Assembly: GCA_035943195.1 (NCBI GenBank)
Contig: DASZCK010000319.1
Coordinates: 1 to 11,546 of the forward strand
Reading direction: 5' to 3'
Length of the DNA stretch: 11,546 nucleotides
Source of the DNA: DAIDKA01 sp035943195
GTDB lineage: Bacteria > Pseudomonadota > Gammaproteobacteria > Steroidobacterales > Steroidobacteraceae
Part shown: positions 1 through 7,771 of the stretch, one piece after another
Numbering within the stretch: the first letter of the stretch is position 1
Layout of the letters: each line of letters begins with the position of its first letter
Made by a program: the position numbers and the translations under genes
The notes under the pieces: model-generated
Told to the model about the DNA's origin: nothing
Databases searched by the model: none
The model's input: the letters and a program-made list of their open reading frames with translations, nothing else

Positions 1-2274
1 AACTCCACCGCGGCCCTCGCCTTCGACAATCCGGATGACGCGCAGACGGTGCTCGCGGCCTTCGAAGTGGACCCGCACGTCACGCACGCCGCGCTCTACC
101 GACTCGATGGCCGCCTGTTCGCCGTCTATCCCAGCAAGTCCCGCGGCGGCGTACCCGCGATGCTGCTGCCGGATACCACCGGCTTTCGCTTCGAGCACGG
201 TGATCTCATCGACGTGCTGCCGGTCACCGAGGGCAACCGGCGCATGGGCACGTTGTTCCTGCAATCGGACCTGCGCGCCATTTATGACCGCATTCGCGTC
301 TACGCCGGTATCGTGACCCTGCTGGTGATCGCGGCCGCGGCACTGGCCTATGCGCTGTCACGGCGCCTGCAGCACCGCATTTCCAGCCCGATCCTGGCAT
401 TGGCCGAGACCGCCAATGCCATCTCAACGCGTCATGACTACTCGGTGCGCGCCACCACGGCCAACGTTTATGAGCTAGACCAGCTGACGGGCGCCTTCAA
501 CCACATGCTGAGCACGATCCAGAAGTCCGAGTCGCGCCTGCACGTGCAATTGGGTCATCTGAACCTGTTGCAGCAGATCACCCGCGCCATCGGCGAGCGC
601 CAGGACCTGGCGAGCATTGCCCAGGTGGTGGTGAGCACCCTGGAACGCAACATGCCGATTCAGTTCGGCTGCATCGCCCAGTACGTTGCCTCATCGCGAG
701 CGCTGACCGTGATGACCGTCGGCGTCGCCAGCCAGACCTACAGTGAAAAGCTCGACCTGCACAAGGGCGCGGAGATCCTGCTGGCTGAGAATGGCCTAGA
801 CGGATGCATCAGCGGGAAACTGCTGCACGAGCCGGACACCCAGCAGGTCGCCCTGCCCCTGCTGCAGCGCCTGGCGTTCTGTGGCTTAGGATCGGTGGTG
901 ATTGCGCCGCTGATCGCGGAAAAGAGTTTCTTCGGGGTCCTGATTGCAGCCCGGCAAGAGGCTGCCGCCTTCACCAGTCCGGACTGCGAGTTCCTGAAGC
1001 AATTGAGTGAGCATGTCGCGCTCGCCTCCCGTCAGGCGGAGCTCAACAGCGCGCTGCAGATGGCCTACGACGACCTGCGCCGCAGTCAGCAGACCACGAT
1101 GCAGCAGGAGCGGCTGCGGGCACTGGGACAGATCGCGAGCGGTATTGCCCACGACATCAACAACGCCATCTCGCCGGTTTCGCTGTACACCGAGTCGCTG
1201 CTGGAGCGCGAGCCGAATCTGAGTGAGCGCGCCCGCTCCTACCTGACGACCATTCAGCGGGCGATTGCCGATGTCGCCGGCACGGTCGCCCGCATGCGGG
1301 AGTTCTATCGGCAGCGCGAGCCGCAACTGTCACTGTCGCGCGTGGACCTGAACCAGACCGTCCAACAGGCGCTGCAGCTGACTCACGCGCGCTGGAGCGA
1401 CCTGCCTCAGCAAAAGGGCATCATGGTCGAGGTTCAGACCGACCTGGCGCCCGTGCCGGCCGAGGTCATGGTTGCCGAGGGCGAGTTGCGCGATGCCCTG
1501 ACCAATCTGATCTTCAATGCAGTGGATGCCATGCCGGAAGGTGGCAAGCTCACCATCCGAACGCGCAAGACTACGCCCGCCTCGGCCGAAGAGGACGGAC
1601 GCGTGCATATCGAGATCAGCGACACCGGCATCGGCATGGATGAGGCCACTCAGCGCCGCTGCCTCGAACCCTTTTTCACCACCAAGGGCGAGCGCGGCAG
1701 TGGCCTGGGGCTCGCCATGGTGTATGGAATGATCAGCCGCCACAGCGCCGAACTGCAGCTGGAAAGCACCCCGGGACAGGGCAGCACCTTCCGTCTCATT
1801 TTTGCTGCGGCCGGCAATCTGCCCGTCAGGGAAGCCACCGCGCCGGTCACCTTTGAGAAGCGGCTGCTGCGCATCCTGCTGGTGGATGATGATCCGCTGC
1901 TCATCGGATCACTGCAGGAGGTGCTGCTGTCAGACGGTCACGATGTCACGGCATGCAATGGCGGTCAGGCCGGCATCGACGCGTTCAAGGCAGCCGTGAG
2001 GTCCGCGCAGCCCTTCTCCATCGTCATCACCGACCTCGGAATGCCCTATGTAGATGGCCGACGGGTGGCTGCCGCCATCAAGGAAGCATCGCCCTCCACC
2101 CCGGTGGTGCTCCTCACCGGATGGGGCCAGAGGCTGGTCTCGGAGGGCGATATACCCGCGCACGTGGACCGGGTGCTGAACAAGCCGCCCCGTCTGATGG
2201 ACCTGCGTTCGGCGCTGATGGATCTGACCCGTGGTGATGCAAGAACTAAAATCGCGGGAGGCGTGACCCGATGA
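1..2274 (+). CDS. Membrane hybrid sensor histidine kinase/response regulator (5' partial)
   Basis: The frame is open from base 1, so the start lies upstream; the GTG at 49 is internal. Counting residues from base 1, about 1-96 resemble the end of a CHASE8 periplasmic sensor domain. A membrane helix follows at 103-121, HAMP at 122-176, GAF at about 181-345, and HisKA with the phospho-acceptor H384 in an AHDIN motif. The HATPase has an N-box (N502, N506), G1 (DTGIG, D541) and G2 (GSGLGL, about 565-570). A C-terminal receiver spans about 623-740 with acid pocket D629-D631, phospho-acceptor D678 and K728. All catalytic residues of a working kinase and receiver are present. It should autophosphorylate in response to a periplasmic signal (ligand unknown) and pass phosphate to its own receiver or to partners. 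It overlaps the next gene by 4 bases, which indicates an operon. Confidence 0.93.
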   Translation, partial: NSTAALAFDNPDDAQTVLAAFEVDPHVTHAALYRLDGRLFAVYPSKSRGGVPAMLLPDTTGFRFEHGDLIDVLPVTEGNRRMGTLFLQSDLRAIYDRIRVYAGIVTLLVIAAAALAYALSRRLQHRISSPILALAETANAISTRHDYSVRATTANVYELDQLTGAFNHMLSTIQKSESRLHVQLGHLNLLQQITRAIGERQDLASIAQVVVSTLERNMPIQFGCIAQYVASSRALTVMTVGVASQTYSEKLDLHKGAEILLAENGLDGCISGKLLHEPDTQQVALPLLQRLAFCGLGSVVIAPLIAEKSFFGVLIAARQEAAAFTSPDCEFLKQLSEHVALASRQAELNSALQMAYDDLRRSQQTTMQQERLRALGQIASGIAHDINNAISPVSLYTESLLEREPNLSERARSYLTTIQRAIADVAGTVARMREFYRQREPQLSLSRVDLNQTVQQALQLTHARWSDLPQQKGIMVEVQTDLAPVPAEVMVAEGELRDALTNLIFNAVDAMPEGGKLTIRTRKTTPASAEEDGRVHIEISDTGIGMDEATQRRCLEPFFTTKGERGSGLGLAMVYGMISRHSAELQLESTPGQGSTFRLIFAAAGNLPVREATAPVTFEKRLLRILLVDDDPLLIGSLQEVLLSDGHDVTACNGGQAGIDAFKAAVRSAQPFSIVITDLGMPYVDGRRVAAAIKEASPSTPVVLLTGWGQRLVSEGDIPAHVDRVLNKPPRLMDLRSALMDLTRGDARTKIAGGVTR

Positions 2275-3392
2275 AAAATGCTCGTCTGATGGTGGTCGAC
2301 GACGAAGTGAGTCACATGCGCGCCCTGTGTGACACCCTCGGGTTCGAGGGTTACCGGGTCACCGGTTTCGATTCACCCGCCCAGGCGCTGCATGCCCTGA
2401 GCGAGAGTGAGTGCGACCTGCTGTTGACCGATCTCATGATGCCGGAGATGGATGGCATCGAACTGATCCAGGCGGCACGTGAGGTCAATCCGGACATTGC
2501 CGCCGTCATCATGACCGGTCACGGCACCATCGATACGGCGGTGGCGGCCCTGCAGACCGGCGCCCTGGACTATGTGTTGAAGCCCTTCCGGCTGAACGTC
2601 ATTCTGCCGGTGCTGGCGCGCGCTCTGGACCTGCGCAACCTGCGGATTGAAAACGCCTCACTGCAGAAACGCGAGCGCGAACAAGCACTGAAGCTCGCCG
2701 CCGCCTATCGCGACCTCGAGTCCTTCTCCTACTCCATTTCCCATGACCTGCGCTCGCCGCTGCGCGCGATCCGCGGCATGACGCAGATCTACATGGAGGA
2801 AAACGGCTCGACCTTGAGCGACAGCGGCCGCGGCCGCCTCGATCAGGTGGTCGCAGGCGCAGAGCGCATGGACCAGATGATCGACGATCTGTTGCGGTTC
2901 TGCCGGGTGACTCACTGTTCACCGGGCTCGACGCGGATCGACCTCAATGCCATCGTCGCCCGCCTCATCGATGAACTCAAGGTCGCAGAGCCGCAGCGCA
3001 AGGTCGACCTCTCCATTGATCCGCTGCCGGACTGCGACGGGGATCCGGGCCTGATCGAACAGGTCCTGGCCAATCTGCTCTCCAATGCCTTCAAATTCAC
3101 GCGCGCGCGCGCGGATGCGCGGATTGAAGTGGGAACTTACCGCGCTGAAAATGACGGGGATGATGAACAGGTGTACTTCGTGCGTGACAACGGGGCCGGC
3201 TTCAACATGAAGTACGCGGCCAAGCTCTTCGGCGTCTTTCAGCGCCTGCATTCACAGGAACAGTTCCCGGGCACCGGCGTCGGGTTATCGATCGTGAAGC
3301 GCATCCTGGAGCGCCATGGAGGCCGTATCTGGGCCGAGAGTGAGCCGGGCCAGGGCGCGACCTTCTTTTTCGTGGTCGGGCGGACGCAATGA
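2271..3392 (+). CDS. REC-HisKA-HATPase cytosolic hybrid histidine kinase
   Basis: This 373-residue protein has no membrane segment or signal peptide. The N-terminal receiver (about 5-120) has D10/D11, phospho-acceptor D54 in TDLMMPEMDG and K104 in LKPF. A short coiled linker (120-150) leads to HisKA with H158 in SISHDLRSPLRA. The HATPase has N268/N272, the G1 box DNGAG (306-310) and the G2 box GTGVGL (334-339). The kinase core resembles that of bacteriophytochrome-type kinases, but there is no photosensory domain. The ATG at 2271 overlaps the upstream stop as ATGA and has a GGGAGG ribosome binding site at 2256-2261, 9 bases upstream. With a receiver in front of a kinase, it probably takes phosphate from, or is controlled by, the upstream membrane kinase and relays it to the downstream EAL protein. 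That order of flow is inference. Confidence 0.93.
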   Translation: MKNARLMVVDDEVSHMRALCDTLGFEGYRVTGFDSPAQALHALSESECDLLLTDLMMPEMDGIELIQAAREVNPDIAAVIMTGHGTIDTAVAALQTGALDYVLKPFRLNVILPVLARALDLRNLRIENASLQKREREQALKLAAAYRDLESFSYSISHDLRSPLRAIRGMTQIYMEENGSTLSDSGRGRLDQVVAGAERMDQMIDDLLRFCRVTHCSPGSTRIDLNAIVARLIDELKVAEPQRKVDLSIDPLPDCDGDPGLIEQVLANLLSNAFKFTRARADARIEVGTYRAENDGDDEQVYFVRDNGAGFNMKYAAKLFGVFQRLHSQEQFPGTGVGLSIVKRILERHGGRIWAESEPGQGATFFFVVGRTQ

Positions 3393-5680
3393 TGCAGGCG
3401 CTGGATGAGAAGGCCTTTCGCGTTCTGCTCATCGAGGACGTGGCGTACGAAGCGGAGCTGGTCATACATCAGCTGCAGCGGGCCGGCCTGAAGTTCGACT
3501 GGCGTCGAGTGGAGACCGAGGACGCGCTGCGCAGCAGCCTGGTCGAGTTTGCTCCGGACATCATTCTGTCGGATTTCAATCTGCCGCAGTTCGACGGCGT
3601 TGCGGCGCTGAAGGTGACGCGCGAAATGGCCCCGGATGCGCCCTTCATCTTCGTCTCCGGCACCATCGGTGAGGAGCGCGCCATCGACGCCCTGCGCGCC
3701 GGCGCCTGCGACTACGTCCTCAAAAACAACTTGCTGCGGCTCGCGCCGGCCGTCAAACGCGCCCTCGCCGATGCGGAAATGCGCCTGGAGCGGCTGCGTC
3801 AGGAAGAACAGATTGCGCGCTTGGATCGGGTTTTGGGGATTTTGAGCGCGGTCAATTCCTTGGTGGTGCGGGTCCGCGACCGCAAGGAGCTGCTGCACGA
3901 GACCTGTCGGCTGGCGGTTCGGGTCGGCGGCTATCTCAGTGCCGTCATCTATGCGAAAGTTCCGGGCACTCCCAGCCTGTCCACAGTCGCCTGGAGTGGC
4001 AGCGAGGTGTTGCTGCGATCCTTGCCGGAACCCACCAGTGCCGAGACCGATGTCGTCGGCCGGGTGGTCCGCACCGGCAAGGTCTTCCTGTGTATCGATG
4101 CGGAAAATCCCACCATTCCGCCGCAGTTGCGCGAGGCCATGCTCAGCGGCGAGTTGTCGGCGGTCGTGGGTCTCCCCTTGGTGGTGGACCGGACGCCAAT
4201 GGGCGCACTGCTGCTGGCCGCCCGCGAGTCCGAGGCGGTGAGCTTAGAGGAGCTGCGCACCCTGCGCGAAATTGCCGGCAATCTGTCCTTCGCCCTGCAG
4301 TACCTGCAGAAGGACTCCAAGGTGCGCCTGTTGTCGCATTTCGATGCGCGCACCGGGCTTGCCAAGCGCTCGCTGTTCTGCGATCGGTTGTCGCGGGTGC
4401 TGGGTGATCCGGATACCACCCAGGCACGCATCGCGGTCTGCGTCCTCGACATCGAACGCATGAGCCTGATCAACGACTCGGTGGGCCGGCGCATCGGAGA
4501 TCTGCTGCTGGAGCACGTCGCCGACCGTTTACGCAGCCGCTTCCGCAAGAGCGAGTGCGTGGCGCATTTCGGAGGCGGCACCTTTGCGGTGTTCGCGGAT
4601 GCCAACTCCCTTGACGGCGACGGACTGCTGTCCGTGATGCGGGCGCATGCGACCGCGCTTTTCGGTCGTACCTTTGTGATCGAGCAGCACGAGATCTCCG
4701 TGGCGGTGCGTTCGGGTCTGGCGCTGCATCCCACCGACGGCACTGATGCCAATGCGCTGGTACAGCATGCGGAGCTGGCCCTGCAGGAGGCGCGCGCCTC
4801 CGGCGTGCGCCAGCTCAACTACAGCGCCGAGAAGCATTCGGAAATGATGGCCCGGCTGGCGCTGGAACAAAGGCTGCGCATCGCCCTGGATCGCCGACAA
4901 TTCGTTCTGCACTATCAGCCGAAGATCGATTTTGCGACCCGGCGGATCTGTGGCGCAGAGGCGCTGTTGCGCTGGCAGGATCCGCAGTCCGGCCTGGTGC
5001 CGCCCGGGGCCTTCCTGCCGCTGCTGGAGTCGACCGGACTCATTCTGGATGTGGGCGCCTGGGTCATCGAGCAGGCGGCCCTGGATTGCCGCGATTGGCT
5101 GCGGGCCGGGCTGCCACCGATCCGCATCGCGGTCAACATCTCCCCGGCGCAATTGCGTCAGTCCGACTTCACCACGCAGTTTCTGAACGCCACGGGTGCC
5201 TGGGCGACTGCCGGTGCCGGCCTGGACGTGGAAATAACCGAAGGTGCCCTGCAGGGGGATTCCGCGGTGGAGATCGGCCGCCTCGAGCAGCTGCGGGCGA
5301 GTGGCACCAAGATCGCCATTGACGATTTCGGAACGGGCTACTCCTCCTTGAGTCGTCTATCCTCTTTGCCGGTCGATACCCTGAAGATCGATCGCAGCTT
5401 TGTGATGCGGCTGGAGGCCGATCCGCAGGGCATCGCCCTGGTGCAAACCATCATCTCACTGGCGCGCACCTTCTCCATGACCACCGTCGCCGAGGGCGTC
5501 GAGACGACGCAGCAGTTCGGAGCCCTGTGTGACGCCGGCTGCACCCAGTCACAAGGTTACCTGCACAGTCGACCGATACCCGCCGCGGACTTCGTGGCTC
5601 TGCTGCGCAATGGGCGGGATGATCTGACGCGGGCGGCGGCCGTGGCAGACGAGCCCGAGGCCGAAACTTCCCTGCCCTAG
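3389..5680 (+). CDS. Response regulator REC-GAF-GGDEF(degenerate)-EAL, predicted c-di-GMP phosphodiesterase
   Basis: This 763-residue protein should hydrolyse cyclic-di-GMP in the cytosol under receiver control. The receiver (about 10-130) has D62 in SDFNLPQFDG and K112. A GAF domain covers about 150-305. The GGDEF domain (about 310-475) keeps the fold signatures DARTGLAKR and D354/N362, but its active site reads GGGTF (395-399) instead of GGDEF and its inhibitory site reads RKSE (386-389) instead of RxxD. It is therefore unlikely to make c-di-GMP and may act as a GTP or structural regulatory domain. The EAL domain (about 490-740) has EALLRW (E524), N583, EITE (615-618), DDFGTGYSS (D645, D646), K666, AEGVET (E702) and Q722, the full catalytic set. 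The start at 3389 overlaps the upstream stop as ATGA; a second ATG at 3392 is also possible. No strong Shine-Dalgarno is visible, which fits translational coupling. Confidence 0.93.
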   Translation: MMQALDEKAFRVLLIEDVAYEAELVIHQLQRAGLKFDWRRVETEDALRSSLVEFAPDIILSDFNLPQFDGVAALKVTREMAPDAPFIFVSGTIGEERAIDALRAGACDYVLKNNLLRLAPAVKRALADAEMRLERLRQEEQIARLDRVLGILSAVNSLVVRVRDRKELLHETCRLAVRVGGYLSAVIYAKVPGTPSLSTVAWSGSEVLLRSLPEPTSAETDVVGRVVRTGKVFLCIDAENPTIPPQLREAMLSGELSAVVGLPLVVDRTPMGALLLAARESEAVSLEELRTLREIAGNLSFALQYLQKDSKVRLLSHFDARTGLAKRSLFCDRLSRVLGDPDTTQARIAVCVLDIERMSLINDSVGRRIGDLLLEHVADRLRSRFRKSECVAHFGGGTFAVFADANSLDGDGLLSVMRAHATALFGRTFVIEQHEISVAVRSGLALHPTDGTDANALVQHAELALQEARASGVRQLNYSAEKHSEMMARLALEQRLRIALDRRQFVLHYQPKIDFATRRICGAEALLRWQDPQSGLVPPGAFLPLLESTGLILDVGAWVIEQAALDCRDWLRAGLPPIRIAVNISPAQLRQSDFTTQFLNATGAWATAGAGLDVEITEGALQGDSAVEIGRLEQLRASGTKIAIDDFGTGYSSLSRLSSLPVDTLKIDRSFVMRLEADPQGIALVQTIISLARTFSMTTVAEGVETTQQFGALCDAGCTQSQGYLHSRPIPAADFVALLRNGRDDLTRAAAVADEPEAETSLP

Positions 5681-5694
5681 TAACCAGGACTAGG
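5676..5694. repeat. Short inverted repeat spanning two convergent stop codons
   Basis: CCTAGT (5676-5681) and ACTAGG (5689-5694) are perfect 6-base inverted repeats around a 7-base loop. They contain the TAG stop of the + strand EAL gene and the TAG stop of the - strand double-receiver gene. A second small hairpin (CCAGC 5695-5699, GCTGG 5704-5708) follows inside the - strand gene. Neither has a T-tract, so a bidirectional terminator is only a possibility. Confidence 0.4.
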
Positions 5695-6868
5695 CCAGCG
5701 TCGGCTGGTGCAGGATCTTGCCGAGCTTGGCGCGCAGAATCTCGTGCGTGAAAGGCTTGGCGATGAAGTCCGAGGCTCCGGCGCGAATGCTGCTGAGCAG
5801 GGTCTCCCGGCGAGAGTCGCCGCTCACGATGATGATGGGTATATGCGCGATGTCAGGCAGTGCCTTCAACTCCCGGGTGAGGCTCACAGCCTCTGTGGCC
5901 GAGGACACGATATCCATGATGATGGCATTGGGCCGGGTGCGTGCCAGCTGGGACAGTACGTGATTGCCATCGCGGGCCACGACCGGATCGTAGCCCAGCG
6001 AACGCAGGGAGGGGGTCAACAGACCGCGCGAAGTGTCGTCATCGCCGATGACCAGCAACGTGGGACGGGCCTGTCGCACCTGGGAAGCGAAGTTTCGTGA
6101 TTCGGCCAAGGCGGGCTCGACCTTGCCGCGCAGTTGCTGCGCCCAGCTGCTCATGGGTTTGACGCCCTGCTCGCGCGCCGCACGCGCCAGTTCGAGCTGC
6201 TGGGATTTGAAGTGCGCCAGATCCCGCTTCAGGGCTACGGGGTCCTTGACCTCGACGGCGGCATTGGTGCCACCCTTGATGAGGTGATTAGAGAACTCAT
6301 CGCTCACTTTGCCCAATTTGAGTTCGAGGTCCAGCATCGAGTCATGAGTCGTGGCGGCCTGCCTTTCGCCCATATCGATCTCATGGGTGATTTTCCGATC
6401 GAGGTCGCCCCGCTGTTTGGCATGGCTGAGCAACTTCGCCCCGGCCTCGCCACTGCGACGCAGCCCCATCGCGGCGCGCGCCGCGAGCCACACGCTCATC
6501 GGTAGCCGCAGCCGATCCGACGGATGGGGCCAGTAGGTGACGAAGTCATCGAAATACTGCCGCTTGCACAGCTCCATGGCACTCGGTGCTGCATCGGCCG
6601 TACACAGTAAGATCGCGCGCTGAGGGGCGAGTGAGGGCTCGGTAACGCCCATGGTCTTGCAGTAGGGCTGCGCCTGTTCAACTTCCTTGAAGGCCAGAAC
6701 CAGTACGTCGGCGGCCTGTTGCTCGGGTCCAGCCGCACCTTCAGGATCCGGCACGAGGCTCGCGACGTGCTTGAAGTGTTTCTTCAGATCCGCGACCACC
6801 GCCTGCATCTCGGCTGAGCTGTCTCCGAGAACCAGGACCACGGCAGAGTCGGGGGACTTGGTCGCCAT
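5690..6868 (-). CDS. Double receiver-like protein: pseudo-receiver, helical linker, C-terminal REC domain
   Basis: This 392-residue soluble protein has no signal peptide or membrane helix. Residues about 8-135 look like a receiver fold (VLVLGDSS, ADVLVLAF, AILLCTAD) that lacks the acid pair and the phospho-acceptor aspartate. The middle (about 140-265) is charged and probably helical. The C-terminal receiver (about 268-388) has acids D276-D278, a likely phospho-acceptor D319 in IIMDI, SG at 349-350 and K371 in AKPF, so it may be phosphorylated. After D319 the usual MPxMDG stretch is replaced by VSSATEA, which is odd. There is no DNA-binding or enzymatic output domain. It converges on the signalling operon with stops 9 bases apart, so it may be an adaptor, phosphate sink or protein-interaction regulator for it; this is inference. 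No clear Shine-Dalgarno precedes the ATG. Confidence 0.85.
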   Translation of the reverse strand: MATKSPDSAVVLVLGDSSAEMQAVVADLKKHFKHVASLVPDPEGAAGPEQQAADVLVLAFKEVEQAQPYCKTMGVTEPSLAPQRAILLCTADAAPSAMELCKRQYFDDFVTYWPHPSDRLRLPMSVWLAARAAMGLRRSGEAGAKLLSHAKQRGDLDRKITHEIDMGERQAATTHDSMLDLELKLGKVSDEFSNHLIKGGTNAAVEVKDPVALKRDLAHFKSQQLELARAAREQGVKPMSSWAQQLRGKVEPALAESRNFASQVRQARPTLLVIGDDDTSRGLLTPSLRSLGYDPVVARDGNHVLSQLARTRPNAIIMDIVSSATEAVSLTRELKALPDIAHIPIIIVSGDSRRETLLSSIRAGASDFIAKPFTHEILRAKLGKILHQPTLA

Positions 6869-6872
6869 CTAC

Positions 6873-6900
6873 CAGATAAGACACCCGCAGGCGTTGTCAT
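6873..6900 (-). promoter_or_regulatory. Weak candidate promoter for the double-receiver gene
   Basis: Read on the - strand, ATGACA (6895-6900; 5 of 6 matches to the sigma-70 -35 box) is followed 16 bases later by TATCTG (6873-6878; 3 of 6 to the -10 box). Transcription would begin very near the ATG at 6868, giving a leaderless or nearly leaderless message, which would fit the lack of a ribosome binding site. The match is weak and could be chance. Confidence 0.22.
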
Positions 6901-6956
6901 TCTGCGATGGACGTCTAATTCTTCCTGCGTGCCGCGCCCAGGTCTTACTGCACCGC

Positions 6957-7355
6957 TTACGCTTTAGGAACCGAGACGGTGCGCCGCCGCCGCTTCAGGT
7001 GGGCTTCCAGACGCTTGCGTCTTTTCTCGTTGATCTCATGCCTATTGCCTCCGGCCGAATGGCTCGTCTGGTGCACACTCGGACGATCGGTGCGAACTAC
7101 TCGCACCGATACCCGATCGCCCACCTTCAGGGGCCGCAGCGGAATCCACCGCAGATGCTCATCTTCCACGCCATCACCTCTATGGGTCAGACCTCCCACG
7201 GCCAGATGTACGTCCACGGACCGCCGCTTTCCAAGCGGTGCTGTGGTTTTGCCCAACTTCCCGGCCGCAGTCACCATCGCGTGCAGCACGCCGAGGTCCT
7301 CAGCGCCGGCGACCGTCAGTTTCTTGCCGTTCAAATAAACAACCAGACCGATCAT
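6957..7355 (-). CDS. Conserved-looking hypothetical small basic protein
   Basis: I do not recognise a named family for these 132 residues. The start at 7355 (MIGLVVYLNGKK) is chosen over a longer frame to 7433 because GGGGAG (7362-7367, read on the - strand) lies 6 bases upstream and the longer form would run into the preceding gene. Residues 1-90 look like a compact beta-rich domain (VVYLNGKKLTVAG, DVHLAVGGL, KVGDRVSVRVV). The tail (about 107-132) is strongly basic (KRRKR, KRRRR) and may bind nucleic acid or simply be charged. It lies 17 bases after the zinc-ribbon gene on the same strand, so the two are probably co-transcribed. A perfect hairpin sits inside the gene at 7086-7110. Function is unknown. 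Confidence 0.72.
   Translation of the reverse strand: MIGLVVYLNGKKLTVAGAEDLGVLHAMVTAAGKLGKTTAPLGKRRSVDVHLAVGGLTHRGDGVEDEHLRWIPLRPLKVGDRVSVRVVRTDRPSVHQTSHSAGGNRHEINEKRRKRLEAHLKRRRRTVSVPKA
7086..7110. repeat. Perfect 10-base inverted repeat inside a coding region
   Basis: ATCGGTGCGA (7086-7095) and TCGCACCGAT (7101-7110) are exact reverse complements separated by ACTAC. They lie within the codons for the VSVRVVRTD part of the small basic protein. The arms would form a stable mRNA hairpin, or an operator-like palindrome in DNA. There is no following T-tract in either direction, so it is not a standard terminator. Confidence 0.6.
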
Positions 7356-7372
7356 TTGTCGCTCCCCAATCG

Positions 7373-7576
7373 TCACTTCACTTTGGAAAGACCCCGAGCA
7401 ATGTCCGCCCGTTCCTCTACAGAGACGGGCCAATGCTCATCGCAGCTGCTGCAGTAGGCCTCGATTTCAGCGCCTGCGCTGAGCAGCTGCGTCAGCTCCT
7501 CACGTGTATATCCCGTCAGCACACGATCCTGATGACAGTTCGGGCATTCGGCTGAGAATGGTGCGGGCTCTTTCAT
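7373..7576 (-). CDS. Small zinc-ribbon-like protein
   Basis: This 67-residue protein has two cysteine pairs, CPNC (C11, C14) and CSSC (C42, C45), the usual pattern of a single zinc ribbon that holds one zinc ion. The linker between the pairs contains a short helix-like TREELTQLL. I prefer the ATG at 7576 because GGGGAAG (7580-7586 on the - strand) lies just upstream of it; an ATG at 7588 would add four residues (MGKI) but has no ribosome binding site. It precedes the small basic protein by 17 bases and probably shares its transcript. Its role is unknown: such ribbons bind nucleic acid or proteins, and nothing here distinguishes these. Confidence 0.7.
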   Translation of the reverse strand: MKEPAPFSAECPNCHQDRVLTGYTREELTQLLSAGAEIEAYCSSCDEHWPVSVEERADIARGLSKVK

Positions 7577-7711
7577 AATCTTCCCCATAGGTCGGTTGGC
7601 ATGAACGCGGCCGATGTCCGGAACCGCGTCACACTCTGATTGGAATTCACGCGAATCATTCGGGCCAGGAATTCGAGATATTACATCGGCGTTAACTTTG
7701 AGAATGCGTCA

Positions 7712-7739
7712 TTGACGGGTCATGAACTGCACCTACTCT
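7712..7739 (+). promoter_or_regulatory. Candidate sigma-70-type promoter for the 33-residue membrane protein
   Basis: TTGACG (7712-7717; 5 of 6 to the -35 box) is followed after 16 bases by TACTCT (7734-7739; 3 of 6 to the -10 box). It sits about 30 bases ahead of a strong ribosome binding site and start codon. The -10 match is poor, so this is only a candidate. Confidence 0.35.
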
Positions 7740-7771
7740 CACCGTGTACTGACAGACTCGAGGAGTTGCCC

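Noticed and set aside
3100..3113. Alternating (CG)7 run as a possible phase-variation or Z-DNA tract
   Set aside because: It falls in an intact kinase frame, is a dinucleotide run of only seven repeats, and GC-rich codons for Arg-Ala-Arg-Ala explain it.
3949..4818. 289-residue - strand open frame opposite the EAL gene
   Set aside because: It is Ser/Arg-rich, lies entirely antisense to well-supported GAF-GGDEF coding sequence, and shows no recognisable motif; typical of antisense frames in GC-rich DNA.
6687..7457. 256-residue + strand frame across the receiver gene and small genes
   Set aside because: Crosses three independently supported genes on the other strand and contains no domain.
7640..7771. 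Longer 77-residue form of the small membrane protein from TTG 7640
   Set aside because: No ribosome binding site before 7640, and the candidate promoter lies after it; the 7772 start is well supported.
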